In this document: one piece after another, positions 23,201 to 32,422 of the stretch | Numbering within the stretch: position 1 is the stretch's first letter | Layout of the letters: every line of letters begins with the position of its first letter | Assembly (NCBI GenBank): GCA_949126835.1 | Contig: OX421507.1 | Span: 13,567,852-13,631,851, forward strand | DNA length: 64,000 nucleotides | Direction: 5' to 3' | DNA from: Anisus vortex | Lineage: Eukaryota; Mollusca; Gastropoda; Planorbidae | Program-made: the position numbers and the translations under genes | The notes under the pieces: model-generated | Databases searched by the model: none | Seen by the model: only the letters and a program-made list of their open reading frames with translations | Told to the model about the DNA's origin: nothing

Positions 23201-25650
23201 TTTCAGAAATATACGACTTTGAGTTGCCCCGCATCAACTACGACTACAACGCCAGAAGGTATAGATACGCCTACGGGACATCTGCCTTCAACAAGATTCG
23301 AAGAAGAGTCAGTAAGATTTTATAATTGAGGCCCCAATTCTTGGTATACCAACCCCCCCCCCCCCACCCCCACCCCCCCCCCCCTCTCCAGTGTCTGGAC
23401 ATAAGTTTGTAGAATACATGTACTAAATGAGGCTAGGAATTATACCAGCCACATAAACACACTGTATGCCATAGCAACCAAAACTTTTGAGTGCTGCTTC
23501 AGTTGCCTCATGATCTCAAAGAACTATTAGATCTACTACAGGCCTACTCACTAAAATTATATCTGGTACTTGATACACCAAAAATTAAAAAACTTATGGC
23601 GATTGCAGAATAAAAAAAAAGTCATTTCAAGATAGACATTTTCCAGCTATTGAATTGTATGTAAAAATAATTAGAGGCCGACCAAAACGTAATTTTTGGT
23701 TGAGGCCATTTACTCACTTTCGGCGCCGAAACCGAATTTTGGTCGGCCTCTAAAAAATAAATCTTTGATAAATGCAACTTTATTTGGACTTCTGACAGAG
23801 GCCACTGATGACATTATATACTTGAATGATTTTATCTCCTTAATTAGCTAAATCACGTCTCCTTGTATGAGATGAGCTCTGATACGGAGATAACATCCCC
23901 CCCCCCATATATTAGAGCTGCTTAGATCACCTTTTGATTAATATACCAGATTCAGACAAATGCATTTTTAAATGTAGCTTGAGCATCACATTGATTGGCG
24001 AAAGTGTAAGTATATATAGATGTCCTTTGTTTATAATCCAGACATGACATTTCTTTTTCACCATACGTTAGGTGCCTAGAGATGCACTTGGCATTCTCAG
24101 CTTCCTCCAGACAGCCTCATAGAGTTTCCTCTGTTTCTTATCCGTGGGAGTAAAACTCAATGCTTTCTGTATTTCGCACTTAAAGAGGCCTACCCTGCTT
24201 TGGAAAGGGAACACAAAACAACAAGAGGGTGACAGTGCTCATAATTTTTATTTTTCTAGTTGATGAAGTTTGATGTGCTGGAGAAAAAAGTTCTGGAGTG
24301 GACATGTGACAACAATCATTTCCCAGGGGAGCCAGTCTTTGTGTCTGGTCCAGACAGAAAGTCAGAAGACGATGGTGAGTTGAGTTTACATTACATTTGG
24401 GAGTTAACCCTTACAGTCCCGGGCGTGTATATAGCGGAACTGAAGGCAGCATAGATAGAAGTAGGTCGGTACGGGAAGGGTTAATTTACCGAGATGGATG
24501 AAAGGGTAAATCGGTTATTAGGGTATTTACACCTTGAGAATGTGACTTTCAGGCTGTGTTTATTTAATTTGATTTAATAATTTAATAATAGTATTTATAA
24601 AGCGCTATCAACAAACATAATGTAGGCTGTGTTGGTGGAACACACGTCCAAATACTACAGACGCCTTGAGTCGCAGTACAAGAAAATATAACGTTTATTG
24701 ACTTTTTAAAGAAAATATAATTATTATTATTATTATTGAGGCATTCTTATATAGCGCTTACCTTACAGCTCTAAGTGCTTTACTTACATAATAAGGCGTG
24801 GTTTACATACAAGCAGTAAATATAATGCTGAGATAAACTCTCATACCAATTGTTCTGGCCACACTATTCCATAGTATACGGTAGCCGAGGATACTCGTGA
24901 AATCTGACTTGAATATAGCTGAGACAATATTATATTTATATAGATACAACAGCTTCCTTCACTCTTCAAGGATGCACAAAGATAAAATTGGCATGGCGAC
25001 GGTGCTTTACTTTACTGATATAAACGCTGACACGTAAATGTTCTGACCCCACGATCCCCTTGTATACAGTGGCAACGGAAACTTGTGGACTTTGTTACAC
25101 AAGCCCTATAGATATACTTGGCTGACGGGGAAACTGAACTTTTATAAACGCGCACGGCTAAACACGCATGTAAAAAAATGTCATTCGCTCGTTTGTAATA
25201 TTTCTTGCAAAAATCCAATTCAGCTTTCAGAAGTTGTTTTACATTCCATTATGTCCTCATGAGTTGTTTTACACTGCATTCTGTCTTCAGAAGTTGTTTA
25301 ATATTGCATTCTGTCCTCGGAAGATGTTTAATATTGCATTATAGCCTCAGGAATTGTTTAATATTGCATTATATCCTCAGGAATTGTTTTACATTGCATT
25401 ATGTCCTCAGAATTTATTTTATTTTACATTGCATTATGTCCTCAGAATTTATTTTATTTTACATTGCATTATGTCCTCAGGTGTTGTCCTATGTCCTATC
25501 GTGGCCACATCCGCAGATCACTCTTCCTTCCTGCTTGTTTTGGATGCTGCCACAATGACCGAAATAGCAAGGGCCACAACTCCAGCCGATATGAAGATGA
25601 ACTACAGTTTTCACGGCCTCTTTATCGATGTCCCTGCTAAAGCACTCTAG
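17108..25650 (+). CDS. Carotenoid oxygenase family protein A (BCO/RPE65-like), 10 coding exons, 532 aa
   Basis: Joined exons: 17108-17201, 17718-17973, 19075-19222, 19834-19981, 21032-21234, 21680-21928, 22413-22527, 23207-23307, 24260-24374, 25481-25650 (1599 nt with stop). The family consists of non-haem Fe(II) enzymes that cleave carotenoids (BCO1 central, BCO2 eccentric) or isomerise retinyl esters (RPE65). Visible signatures: GSLYRNGSG near residue 40; PDPCK at 108-112 (the RPE65/BCO Cys motif); TAHPH with H181/H183; YTHSFGITEN with H239; FVFHFINCYED with H310; NYSFHGLF with H521. The spacing matches the four iron-ligand histidines of the family, and the length fits (about 530-550 aa). 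There is no signal peptide, so a cytosolic or membrane-associated enzyme is expected. All introns are GT-AG. Which reaction it catalyses cannot be told from sequence alone. Gene B is its tandem paralogue, about 80% identical by eye in exons 2 and 6. Confidence 0.93.
17470..17600 (-). repeat. SINE fragment in intron 1 of oxygenase A
   Basis: The reverse complement carries CTCGGTGACCTAGCGGTAGA and box B GGGTTCAAATCC, followed by the GGGTGTCCCAAGTCTACCCAG body. It is a tRNA-derived SINE head related to the 9165 copy. Confidence 0.7.
17718..17973 (+). CDS. Oxygenase A, exon 2
   Basis: Acceptor TTTTTACAG, donor AAG|GTGAGC. Encodes residues 32-116, with the GSLYRNGSG entry motif and PDPCK. Its length of 256 nt is identical to gene B exon 2. 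Confidence 0.95.
18000..18540. other. GC-rich unexplained block in intron 2
   Basis: This part of intron 2 is more GC-rich than its surroundings. On the - strand two overlapping frames of 128 and 135 codons stay open over about 400 bp. I cannot assign a family. It may be a degraded transposase or an exapted repeat. There is no splice context linking it to the oxygenase. Confidence 0.35.
19075..19222 (+). CDS. Oxygenase A, exon 3
   Basis: Acceptor ATTTTGCAG, donor CAA|GTAAAA. Residues 117-166, beginning RFFSYFIPMPPDKSDN, which follows PDPCK as in RPE65-type proteins. Confidence 0.95.
19834..19981 (+). CDS. Oxygenase A, exon 4
   Basis: Acceptor CTGTAACAG, donor ACT|GTAAGT. Residues 167-215; carries the TAHPH motif with the first candidate iron ligand. 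Confidence 0.95.
20255..20940. mobile_element. Older element in intron 4, carrying a nested hAT MITE
   Basis: The outer ends near 20255 (TTTAAGCCACGACCGGCTTT) and 20915-20945 (GAGCCGGCCCTGCTTTAAGC) are partial inverted repeats of GCCGGCT type. The flanks GACGCCCTAGGC / CTCTAGGCGAAAAC show that the 20295-20641 element landed inside it. The outer boundaries are approximate. Confidence 0.5.
20295..20641. mobile_element. hAT-like MITE (CAGGGGTCGG ends), 347 bp
   Basis: The ends CAGGGGTCGGGAACC and GGTTCCCGACCCCTG are perfect inverses over 15 bp. Target duplication CCCTAGGC / CTCTAGGC, 7 of 8 with a CTAG centre. The interior differs from the smaller family members (it carries GGCTCGCGAGCC instead of GGCACGCGTGCC). 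Confidence 0.9.
21032..21234 (+). CDS. Oxygenase A, exon 5
   Basis: Acceptor TTTTCTCAG, donor CCG|GTCAGT. Residues 216-283 with YTHSFGITENY (H239, second ligand). The donor GTCAGT is shared with gene B exon 5. Confidence 0.93.
21680..21928 (+). CDS. Oxygenase A, exon 6
   Basis: Acceptor TTGTTTCAG, donor AAG|GTGATA. Residues 284-366, including APHGFVFHFINCYED (H310, third ligand) and DAAIVEELYLESL. Confidence 0.95.
22413..22527 (+). CDS. Oxygenase A, exon 7
   Basis: Acceptor TTTTTTTAG, donor GACG|GTATGT. Residues 367-404; 115 nt as in gene B. Confidence 0.93.
22877..23081. mobile_element. hAT-like MITE in intron 7, 205 bp
   Basis: Ends CTGGAATCGGCAACC and GGTTGACGACCCTTG. Target duplication CCTTAGGC / CCTTAGAC (7 of 8). 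Contains the family palindrome variant GGCACGCGAGCC and CTTGGCACGC. Confidence 0.85.
23207..23307 (+). CDS. Oxygenase A, exon 8
   Basis: Acceptor CTGTTTCAG, donor AGA|GTCAGT. Residues 405-438, with FELPRINYDYNARRYRYAYG. Confidence 0.93.
23308..24259. other. Intron 8 of oxygenase A: C-rich tract and SINE tail
   Basis: A poly-C tract (23351-23385), a SINE-tail-like piece (23435-23530: CTGTATGCCATAGCAACC and GAGTGCTGCTTCAG) and an inverted AATTTTGGTCGGCCTCTAA / TTAGAGGCCGACCAAAACG pair at about 23672-23755. No coding sequence is seen. Confidence 0.6.
24260..24374 (+). CDS. Oxygenase A, exon 9
   Basis: Acceptor TTTTTCTAG, donor GATG|GTGAGT. Residues 439-476, beginning LMKFDVLEKKVLEW. The first codon is TTG in mid-protein, not a start. 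Confidence 0.93.
24404..24484 (+). mobile_element. 81-bp TTAA-flanked MITE, copy 3, in intron 9
   Basis: Same ends and length as the other copies. It begins 29 bp after the exon 9 splice donor. Confidence 0.9.
25231..25480 (+). repeat. Tandem array of splice-acceptor-like units before exon 10
   Basis: Eight units, six of 30 bp then two of 35 bp. Each contains TTGTTTxAxATTGCATT and ends in a CCTCAG-like acceptor. Unit ends fall at 25260, 25290, 25320, 25350, 25380, 25410, 25445 and 25480, and six of them keep AG. Only the last abuts exon 10. Gene B has a single such acceptor (CATGTGTCCTCAG). None of the in-array spacings between AG and exon 10 is divisible by three, so use of an upstream site would shift the frame. 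Confidence 0.85.
25481..25650 (+). CDS. Oxygenase A, exon 10 (last)
   Basis: Acceptor ATGTCCTCAG. Residues 477-532 and stop TAG; carries MNYSFHGLF (H521, fourth ligand). The last six or so residues differ from gene B. Confidence 0.95.
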
Positions 25651-25656
25651 AATAAA
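25651..25656 (+). terminator. AATAAA immediately after the stop of oxygenase A
   Basis: The hexamer abuts the stop codon, giving almost no 3'UTR if used. Alternatives are at 25815-25820 and, more convincing by conservation, 26122-26127. Confidence 0.35.
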
Positions 25657-25784
25657 CTGCATTTTAAGCATTTTATTCAAGTATTGACAAAAATGTATTA
25701 ACAAAAAAGGCTCCTTCCTTTATTGTGACAGTGAAATAATTAAACAGGTTGATTGGTTCACATGTTATAGATCTTTTAATTCCA

Positions 25785-25811
25785 CTAATGAAATTTGATG
25801 TGCTGGAGATA
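25785..25811 (+). pseudogene. Exon-9 relic in the 3' flank of oxygenase A
   Basis: ATGAAATTTGATGTGCTGGA here matches the start of exon 9 (ATGAAGTTTGATGTGCTGGA) except for one base. No splice acceptor and no further homology follow. It is either a scrap of another gene copy or a short templated insertion. Confidence 0.55.
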
Positions 25812-26121
25812 CTTAATAAAGTCAACCATATTAATGTGATTTTACAATGTTTCTAAGACAAATATACTGTAAAAAAAAAACAACAACTCACTCTATGTGT
25901 CTGTATCAAACAAAAGGGTAACAAAGTCTGCCTGTTTGTTGTTTGGCCTTTGGTATTTATAATATTTTTTTAAATATTGAATGTAATGTTTTGTTATAAT
26001 AATTCTTCAATAATGACTAATTAATACAGACTTTTAAAACACAGATCAATAGCGTTGTAATCAATGAATGTATTGTTCTTTATTAAGTCCTTTTAAAATT
26101 GTGGGCATTTACTTCACTTGA

Positions 26122-26127
26122 AATAAA
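26122..26127 (+). terminator. Distal polyadenylation signal of oxygenase A
   Basis: AATAAA within TTGAAATAAACA, in a block similar to 44060-44075 downstream of gene B. The shared context suggests this is the ancestral polyA site. Confidence 0.5.
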
Positions 26128-26129
26128 CA

Positions 26130-26945
26130 CAGTTGATTTTATTTTATTTGTTACTTATTTTTTTAAAGAAAATAGTTAATGATGTAATGAATCCAGGATT
26201 TTTTTTTTTCGAACCAAATGTTTAGGGGTCACTTTTTGGTTCGAAATCCGTTTTGACGCCTGTTGTGGCGCCAGACGTTTTGGCGCTAAGGAAAAAACAA
26301 CGTTTTAACAATAATGTTCATAAGTTATACATTTAATAATTAATTCTTGCTTTAAGATTTTCGTAGGGGTCATACAGTGTAGATAAAAAAAAAGGTTAAC
26401 ATAGACTATAGACAATGTTTAGGAGCAAGATTACATGTTAAGCTGGGTTAAATACTTGACTTTACATATATGCGATGAGGTGATAGTGTGGCCAATAGTG
26501 GGCGGCATTTCCTGACCACCCACCCGGAGTATGCAAGCTCAGGAACGTGGAGCTTTCCCCCAGAACACTCTATGTCCACCCATCACCGGTTGATCTATTT
26601 AGGAATTCGTTGGCTGTGAACTCTAACCTTTAATGTGGAATATGGCTCAGCGCAATATTTTATCTATATAGAAAGCTTCATACACTCGTCCAGGGTGCAC
26701 AAACAGGACCAAAATACGCAATTTCCTGTTGATCGTTTATATTTATATGAGATCAGTAAATAAGTCTATTGGTCTATGAATCAACATAATATATAGATTT
26801 GCAGCTACAAGACATACGTTCTACTAATTCTAAGAAGATCATCTCGTCTCGGGCTTCATGCCACAAGTAAATGAATTATATTTTCACCAATAGCATGCAG
26901 AGATAGAATATACTGAACTGGATCACGTGACTAGCATAGTTCTCT
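26130..26945. other. Intergenic DNA between the paralogues, no gene seen
   Basis: AT-rich. One notable patch, 26210-26285, combines GGTTCGAAATCCG and GCGCCAGACGTTTTGGCGC, a short inverted repeat. No coding potential is apparent. Confidence 0.5.
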
Positions 26946-26950
26946 CAGAC

Positions 26951-27237
26951 CATAGACTATAATATACATGGACCGCTTGCTTTAGTATTTCTGCTATATG
27001 ATGACTTGAAACACTGATGTTCGAAATTCCCGATTCTAAATAACGTAATTGCTATACAGGAAATAAAGTTATTGATATACAATTTCCGTTTTATTTAATC
27101 GCTTTGATTTTCTCAATGAAAAATTAAAATCGAAAGTTGTACAGAGCGGAAACATTTATAGATCAGTGTTGTGTGCGCACGGAAAAAGTACATAAGCTCT
27201 AAAAATAGAGCAGGCGTTCCATCTTATTATAGTCAAT
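26951..27237. mobile_element. TIR element, family 1 copy 2
   Basis: Ends CATAGACTATAATATACATG...ACCGCTTGCTTTAG and the inverse ...CCATCTTATTATAGTCAATG. The interior aligns with 2892-3193 in inverted orientation (AATCGAAAGTT and CTCAATGAAAAATTAAAATC blocks). A partial copy of the right half of the family follows at 27280-27414. Confidence 0.8.
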
Positions 27238-27279
27238 GATAATAGGATTAATAGGCCTACAAGTATCCATTTAAAGTCT

Positions 27280-27414
27280 AAAAAAAGGCGATTTATAAAA
27301 ACGGAACTTAACAATTACTTCATTTAGAATCGGGAATTGCAAAAATAAAAAAAAAAAGAAGATAATAGCATAAAAAAAACTAAAGCAAGCGGTCTATGTA
27401 TATTATAGTCTATG
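27280..27414. mobile_element. TIR element, family 1, partial copy
   Basis: Shares TTAGAATCGGGAATTGC and ends in AAAGCAAGCGGTCTATGTAT then ATTATAGTCTATG, the right terminus of the family. The left end is missing. A smaller fragment is present near 37990-38030. Confidence 0.7.
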
Positions 27415-28185
27415 CTCAGACTAAACAAACATCCAGCAAATCACAAGGTATTCAATGGGGAATCGTCTAAGTCAAAATCCCGAACAGAGTCCTGTAAATC
27501 CATTGGCCCTCTAGTCTAGATTATATCGCAGGAAATGAAAATGAAGTCTTGTTTAATTAAATGAAGTGTCGTGAAAGTGTGTCGGTCTGTTTCATATACA
27601 CAGGGCTGATCTGTGATTGTCATATCAAGTAGTGTGAAACGGCCAATCACGTGCACCTTGTCCATCACGATTAGGGCGAGAGCTGGCTAAGATTGAGTCC
27701 GTTCATCCAAGTTGTTATTGTCCGAAACATCCAAGTTTGTCTCACCAGCGTCCATCCTTAGAAAAGACAAAAAGAGATCTACGTCTCAAGGAGCGGCTAT
27801 GAAAAATGCATTTTATTTCGCCGCCGGCTCTCTCAGATGAATGTGACGGCCTGACCAGGGAACGTCATTGTCTTACACTGAAAGGGGATTGTGTTGCCAG
27901 AGCAAATCGACCTGAATACATTTTCTCCCTTTATCTCTGTATAATCAAATACCTTAATAAGATGGACCGCTTGGACATTTCCATCGGTACATGTATTTGA
28001 AAACAAGTCGTATGGTTGGTTAATCCGTTTGCAGGTTGTTATAGGCAATAGGAACGAGCGGGCGAGTGTCTTCTGCCAATGCTAGTTCTGAACGTAACTG
28101 AACTTAACAGCGAACTAATATCACCGAAGAAGACTACCGTAAGTCGAGACGTTCCGATACGTTAATATCTACATCTGGAATACTA
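27415..28185. other. Intergenic DNA, no gene recognised
   Basis: Short open frames on both strands around 27806-28048 have ordinary composition but no recognisable motifs and no splice context that I trust. Confidence 0.4.
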
Positions 28186-28510
28186 TACTATACAGACGCT
28201 CGTAATAAAAAGAAGATTATTGCCTCTTACGCTTATCCGTGGCTTGAGTCTAGTCGTGCATGTTTGTGTGTGTTTTAAATAGTGTTAAGTTACTCGTTTT
28301 CCTGGTTTGTTCAGGTAACCCATTCCATGCCACTCTAGAAGTAAGAGTACTTATATGCATTTTGTCTCGCCTAAAGGATAAGGAAAGTGTTTTTCTCCTT
28401 ATGTTTATCTGAGCATTGTTACAGATTGTTATTGTGTTCTATTTCTAAGTTAGAATTTAATACCTTATGTATTATTACTACTTAACTCTTTGGCCTTCTG
28501 TCCTCTAGTG
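28185..28510 (-). mobile_element. CR1-like LINE 3' end
   Basis: On the - strand it carries the LINE C-terminal WNG/GLPEQT box region and downstream tail shared with 3245-3440 and 63890-63958 (TCCTGGTTTGTTCAGGTAAC on the + strand). It ends in the shared tail AGACGCTCGTAATAAAAAGA. It is severely 5'-truncated. Confidence 0.7.
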
Positions 28511-28690
28511 CAGGGGTCGGCAACCTATGGCACGCGTGCCAGACTTGGCACGCAGAACAATTTTCAGTGGCACGCGAGACCTCCAAAAAGATTTTTTAAG
28601 GCATGTCAAAACAACGTACGTCAGCATAATTATTTGACGCAGCGTGGCGATCTACATGAGAATCACACTGGACGTCGACTGTTTTAGGTC
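28511..28690. mobile_element. hAT-like MITE, left part only
   Basis: Begins CAGGGGTCGGCAACC and contains GGCACGCGTGCC and CTTGGCACGC, but no right terminus is found. It is truncated or diverged after about 28690. The following 28690-30200 is AT-rich without recognised genes. Confidence 0.75.
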
Positions 28691-30452
28691 AGGAATGTCA
28701 AAGCTCTCATCATTGGACTTGCGAGCTGTGATTGAATCATTTGTTAAGATAGTCAATTTATAGTTTCTTTTGTGTCTTCTAGATATAGGTAAAGTCTTGG
28801 ATAGATTCGTTCCTTGTATAGAAGCAATTAAGGTGTATCTTGATTAAAAAAAAAAATAATTCCGGTACAGTCTGAGGAGAACTGATTGTTGAAGCCGATG
28901 TTTCGGAATGACATGGCATCACATTTTATTTATTATAAACATCCGCAAATGGGCATCGAAATGTGACGATTTGTGTGAAAATCTGATTGTATGGCTGCTT
29001 AGGAAATTCGTCAGTTGTTAATTGCAAGGCATTCGCTCTACTTTCAGCTTTTGGTTTAATTACACTAGTGAACATATTTTATCGCACATGATACCTGTTG
29101 TAAGCATGCCAAGAGGTCACTTAAATTTGACCTCTCATAAGTGACTAAATATGTAGGCCTTACCTGACATTGAACAATTAGCGAAGAGCAATCATGGAAA
29201 ATGCGCTCATTAATTGATACATGCTAATTACATTTAAAAAAAAGTTTTGATGCTCATATCTCTTAATAAAGCATAAACATAATTATTTCTAATTATTGTA
29301 TTGAATATAACAGGCTAATATATTAGCAATATATTATGTTATTGTTGTAATTATTAATGTAAAAATAATTAACTCCTAAATTGACTTTATTTATGCAGAA
29401 AATGTTTATTTACTATGTAATTAATTTTATACATCTTATTACACATTGAAGAAAGAGCATAATGCTGAATTTGTATAAAGAAATCATAATTTAAAAGCAA
29501 CATTAGACCTAGTTATATTTTAAAAAATTAACTTAATTTTAACTATTTTAGCATCACTAGCATCAAATTTGGAGAATTTAATTAAAGGGAAATAATTAAC
29601 CCATTTTCTTTGCATTAATATTTCTAATATGTTTCTTTTTTGTTTCCTTTTAAAAAACTAATTGGTTAACAATTTTTAATTTTAAAATGATCAAACTATA
29701 AATAAATAAAAATATTATATGATCAAAAATGTATATGTACATTTTTTAACGTTACACAAACTACCCAGTTTGTATGATTACTGAGTAAGAATTACGCTTT
29801 ACATTAATTATTCCCTCTTGCATTTACAAGACCAGTCGTAAGTCGTAAGTCGACATGTCAGAATAGTAATTCGCGGAAATTTCCGTTATACTGAGATCAT
29901 ACTATAAATTATTTCAGCTTCTCTACTCAACGTGTAAATAAATTCTTTTACACTATACAAAAGGTCTAGAGGCGATATGTTATGGTGCTCTCATGGATTG
30001 ATGTCGTAATTAAAGAAATCTGTGCCAGATGTATTGGCTGTGTTATTCATCGACAACTTTTAGTTGCTAAAATCTAAGTTAACGTCTGCATTTTAATAGA
30101 TTGTCTGAGTATTTGATTCGATGCTAGAGTTGTTTTTTTTTAAAGCAAAGACAATTCTTTGACAGAAAACCTAATAAATTTGGAAACTCATATCACTTAT
30201 CCTCCTGGCGCTACATGACCTTTACTGGAGCAGCAGCCAACGAAGAGAAAATGCGAAGGGTCGCGATGGAAATGCGACACCTCAGAAGATCCAGCAAAGC
30301 CAGCTCAGCTACCACTGGCCCTCAAGCCACGCATCCGTGCTCCGAATGCGGCCCAACACTTTCGGGCAAGAATAGGCCTTATCAACCATCTCCGGACCAA
30401 CCATCAATTATGACTTTGTCATGGGATGGTCTTCATCGAAACCGATGGACAA

Positions 30453-30550
30453 ACATCATCTTCACTCAACATCATCTTCACTCAACATCATCTTCACTCA
30501 ACATCATCTTCACTCAACATCATCTTCACTCAACATCATCTTCACTCAAC
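30453..30550. repeat. 16-bp tandem repeat, about 6 copies
   Basis: Unit AACATCATCTTCACTC. It is not divisible by three, so the apparent frames through it are repeat artefacts. Confidence 0.95.
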
Positions 30551-31760
30551 TGCTTTAGCGTACAGGCGTAATTTATGTTGTATTTTTCTTTTACTAGAGA
30601 GAACCATTGATCAGGACTTTGAACCAGAGGCGGCCGCCCCAAACACTTAAGTTTGAATAGGCGCCGAACTGGCACTATCTTCACCTCTGTGTATGTTAGG
30701 GCTAGCTTGTTAATATATGAAAATTAACATTTTAAATAGGCGCCCATTTCACACCCCCCCCCTACCCCAGACGCACACCCTGTGCCATTTTCCAGAGCCT
30801 TACAGCACAGCGCAATGTCCATTAGTCTGTAGTCTGTACTTGTAGGTAGGATTTGTGTGTATGTGTGTCTGTGAGTGTGTTGGTTTACAACGTGCAATCT
30901 TTGCCAAAGAATTAGGCTGGCCTATATATTTTTTAAAACTTAAAACATGGAACTGTGTGCCTAATGACTGGTTAGCAGCCTGTACGTGCTCCATGCTACT
31001 AAACTTTTAACATTAACTACGTCTCTTTTTTTTTAAATATTTCGTGTGCCCTGTCGAATCGCCTCACAAGATAAAAAAAAATAACAAAAACAAAAAAGCT
31101 AACAAAAACAACAAGTACTAGGCTACTGAGCGCTAATTATGCACCATTTATTTGGTGTGGTGCTCTTATGGTGCATTTAAGTTTTATGTTGTGACGTCAC
31201 GAGTTTTTGTTGTTTTTATTCTCCATTAAAAACTTCGATGAAGTGAAGTGACTTCCATATAAATAAATAACTAAAGTTTAGAAGTAGGGTAATAGTTGTA
31301 ATAGTAAAGATTAAGGGAGGCACCGAGCAACGGTTCTGACAAAAATTCATAGTGAAACTTGGGTGCGGTGAGACAAAATGTGACATTAATATTAACAAAA
31401 TAACAACACCTAAAGTATTACAGTAGCCAAAATGAATATACAACAAAACTCCCCCTAACACCTCTACCCAAATAGAATATTCCTTTGTAACAATAGTCTT
31501 GTACTAGTATGAAAACGAAAACAATATTACATTTTCAATTCTTAGAATTTTTGTCCACACCTAAAATGTTGCCTGCCTGCCTAAAACTTTACAGTTACCA
31601 GGAGAATAATGTTGAATAATCGTTGCGTACGACCATGAAAAACCAACATTTGCGAGTGGAAAAAGAATAAGGTATGTGTGTGGTCGTTTCCAGATGTGGA
31701 TGCACACTTTTAAATAAGGCTGTAGAAATTAAATTATCTTTGAAAACGTTTTCTATTTAA
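30551..31760. other. Intergenic DNA, no gene seen
   Basis: AT-rich, with a C-run near 30752-30770 and A-rich tracts at 31070-31110. No exon with matching splice sites was found. Confidence 0.5.
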
Positions 31761-31779
31761 TTATCTATATATATATCCA

Positions 31780-32290
31780 TCCATCCAAATATCCTTCCAT
31801 TTATCTATCGATTTATCGACGTGTATTGTCTACCTCTCCCGTCTACCTGTCTCGGTTGTATTTCTGTCTCGTCTCTGTCTTTCTCCTCCGTCTGTCATAT
31901 CTATCTGTCCTCTCTGTATATCTTGACTGTCTGTCTCGAATGTCTGTCTCCTCTGTATATCTTGACTGTCTGTCTCGAATGTCTGTCTCCTCTGTATATC
32001 TTGACTGTCTGTCTCGTATGTCTGTCTCCTCTGTATATCTTGACTGTCTGTCTCGAATGTCTGTCTCTTCTGTCTGCCAGGTCTGTTTCGCCTGTCTGTC
32101 TGTCTTAACTGAACGTCTATCCGTCCGTCTAGCCTTCCATATTTATCCGTCTATTTGTCTGTCTGTTAAATCCGACTGTCTGAATGTCCGTCCGTTTGTC
32201 TATTCACCCGCCTCTGTCTGCCCTATTAGTGTACCTATTTACATAAATCCTTATTCAACCATCAATCGTATTGTCTGTCTGTTAGTCTAA
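31780..32290. repeat. CTGT-rich tract with 39-bp minisatellite
   Basis: A 39-bp unit (TCTGTATATCTTGACTGTCT then GTCTCGAATGTCTGTCTCC) is repeated about four times at 31911-32067, inside a TCTG-rich region. A similar tetranucleotide tract lies upstream of gene A, so both paralogues have pyrimidine-rich repeat DNA in their 5' flank. Confidence 0.9.
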
Positions 32291-32302
32291 ATGTCACGTG
32301 TC

Positions 32303-32328
32303 TTATATATAGCAACAAGTGCTTCACC
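32303..32328 (+). promoter_or_regulatory. Conserved pre-ATG segment of oxygenase B
   Basis: TTATATATAG|CAACAAGTGCTTCACC precedes ATGG and matches 17079-17107. It could be a leader-intron acceptor or a promoter remnant. Confidence 0.45.
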
Positions 32329-32422
32329 ATGGCGTCTGCAACCCTTAAACTTCCTCCATATATGGACATTAACATATCGGAATTGAAAGGACCCAGAGAA
32401 CCCATAGAAGTGCCAGTTACAG
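32329..32422 (+). CDS. Oxygenase B, exon 1
   Basis: Starts MASATLKLPPYMDINISELK. The donor ACAG|GTAAAC lies in the first unit of the 37-bp array. Length 94 nt as in A. Confidence 0.9.

Noticed and set aside
31821..32290. Frames of 95-154 codons upstream of oxygenase B
   Set aside because: They follow the 39-bp minisatellite and TCTG repeats; no splice link to exon 1.
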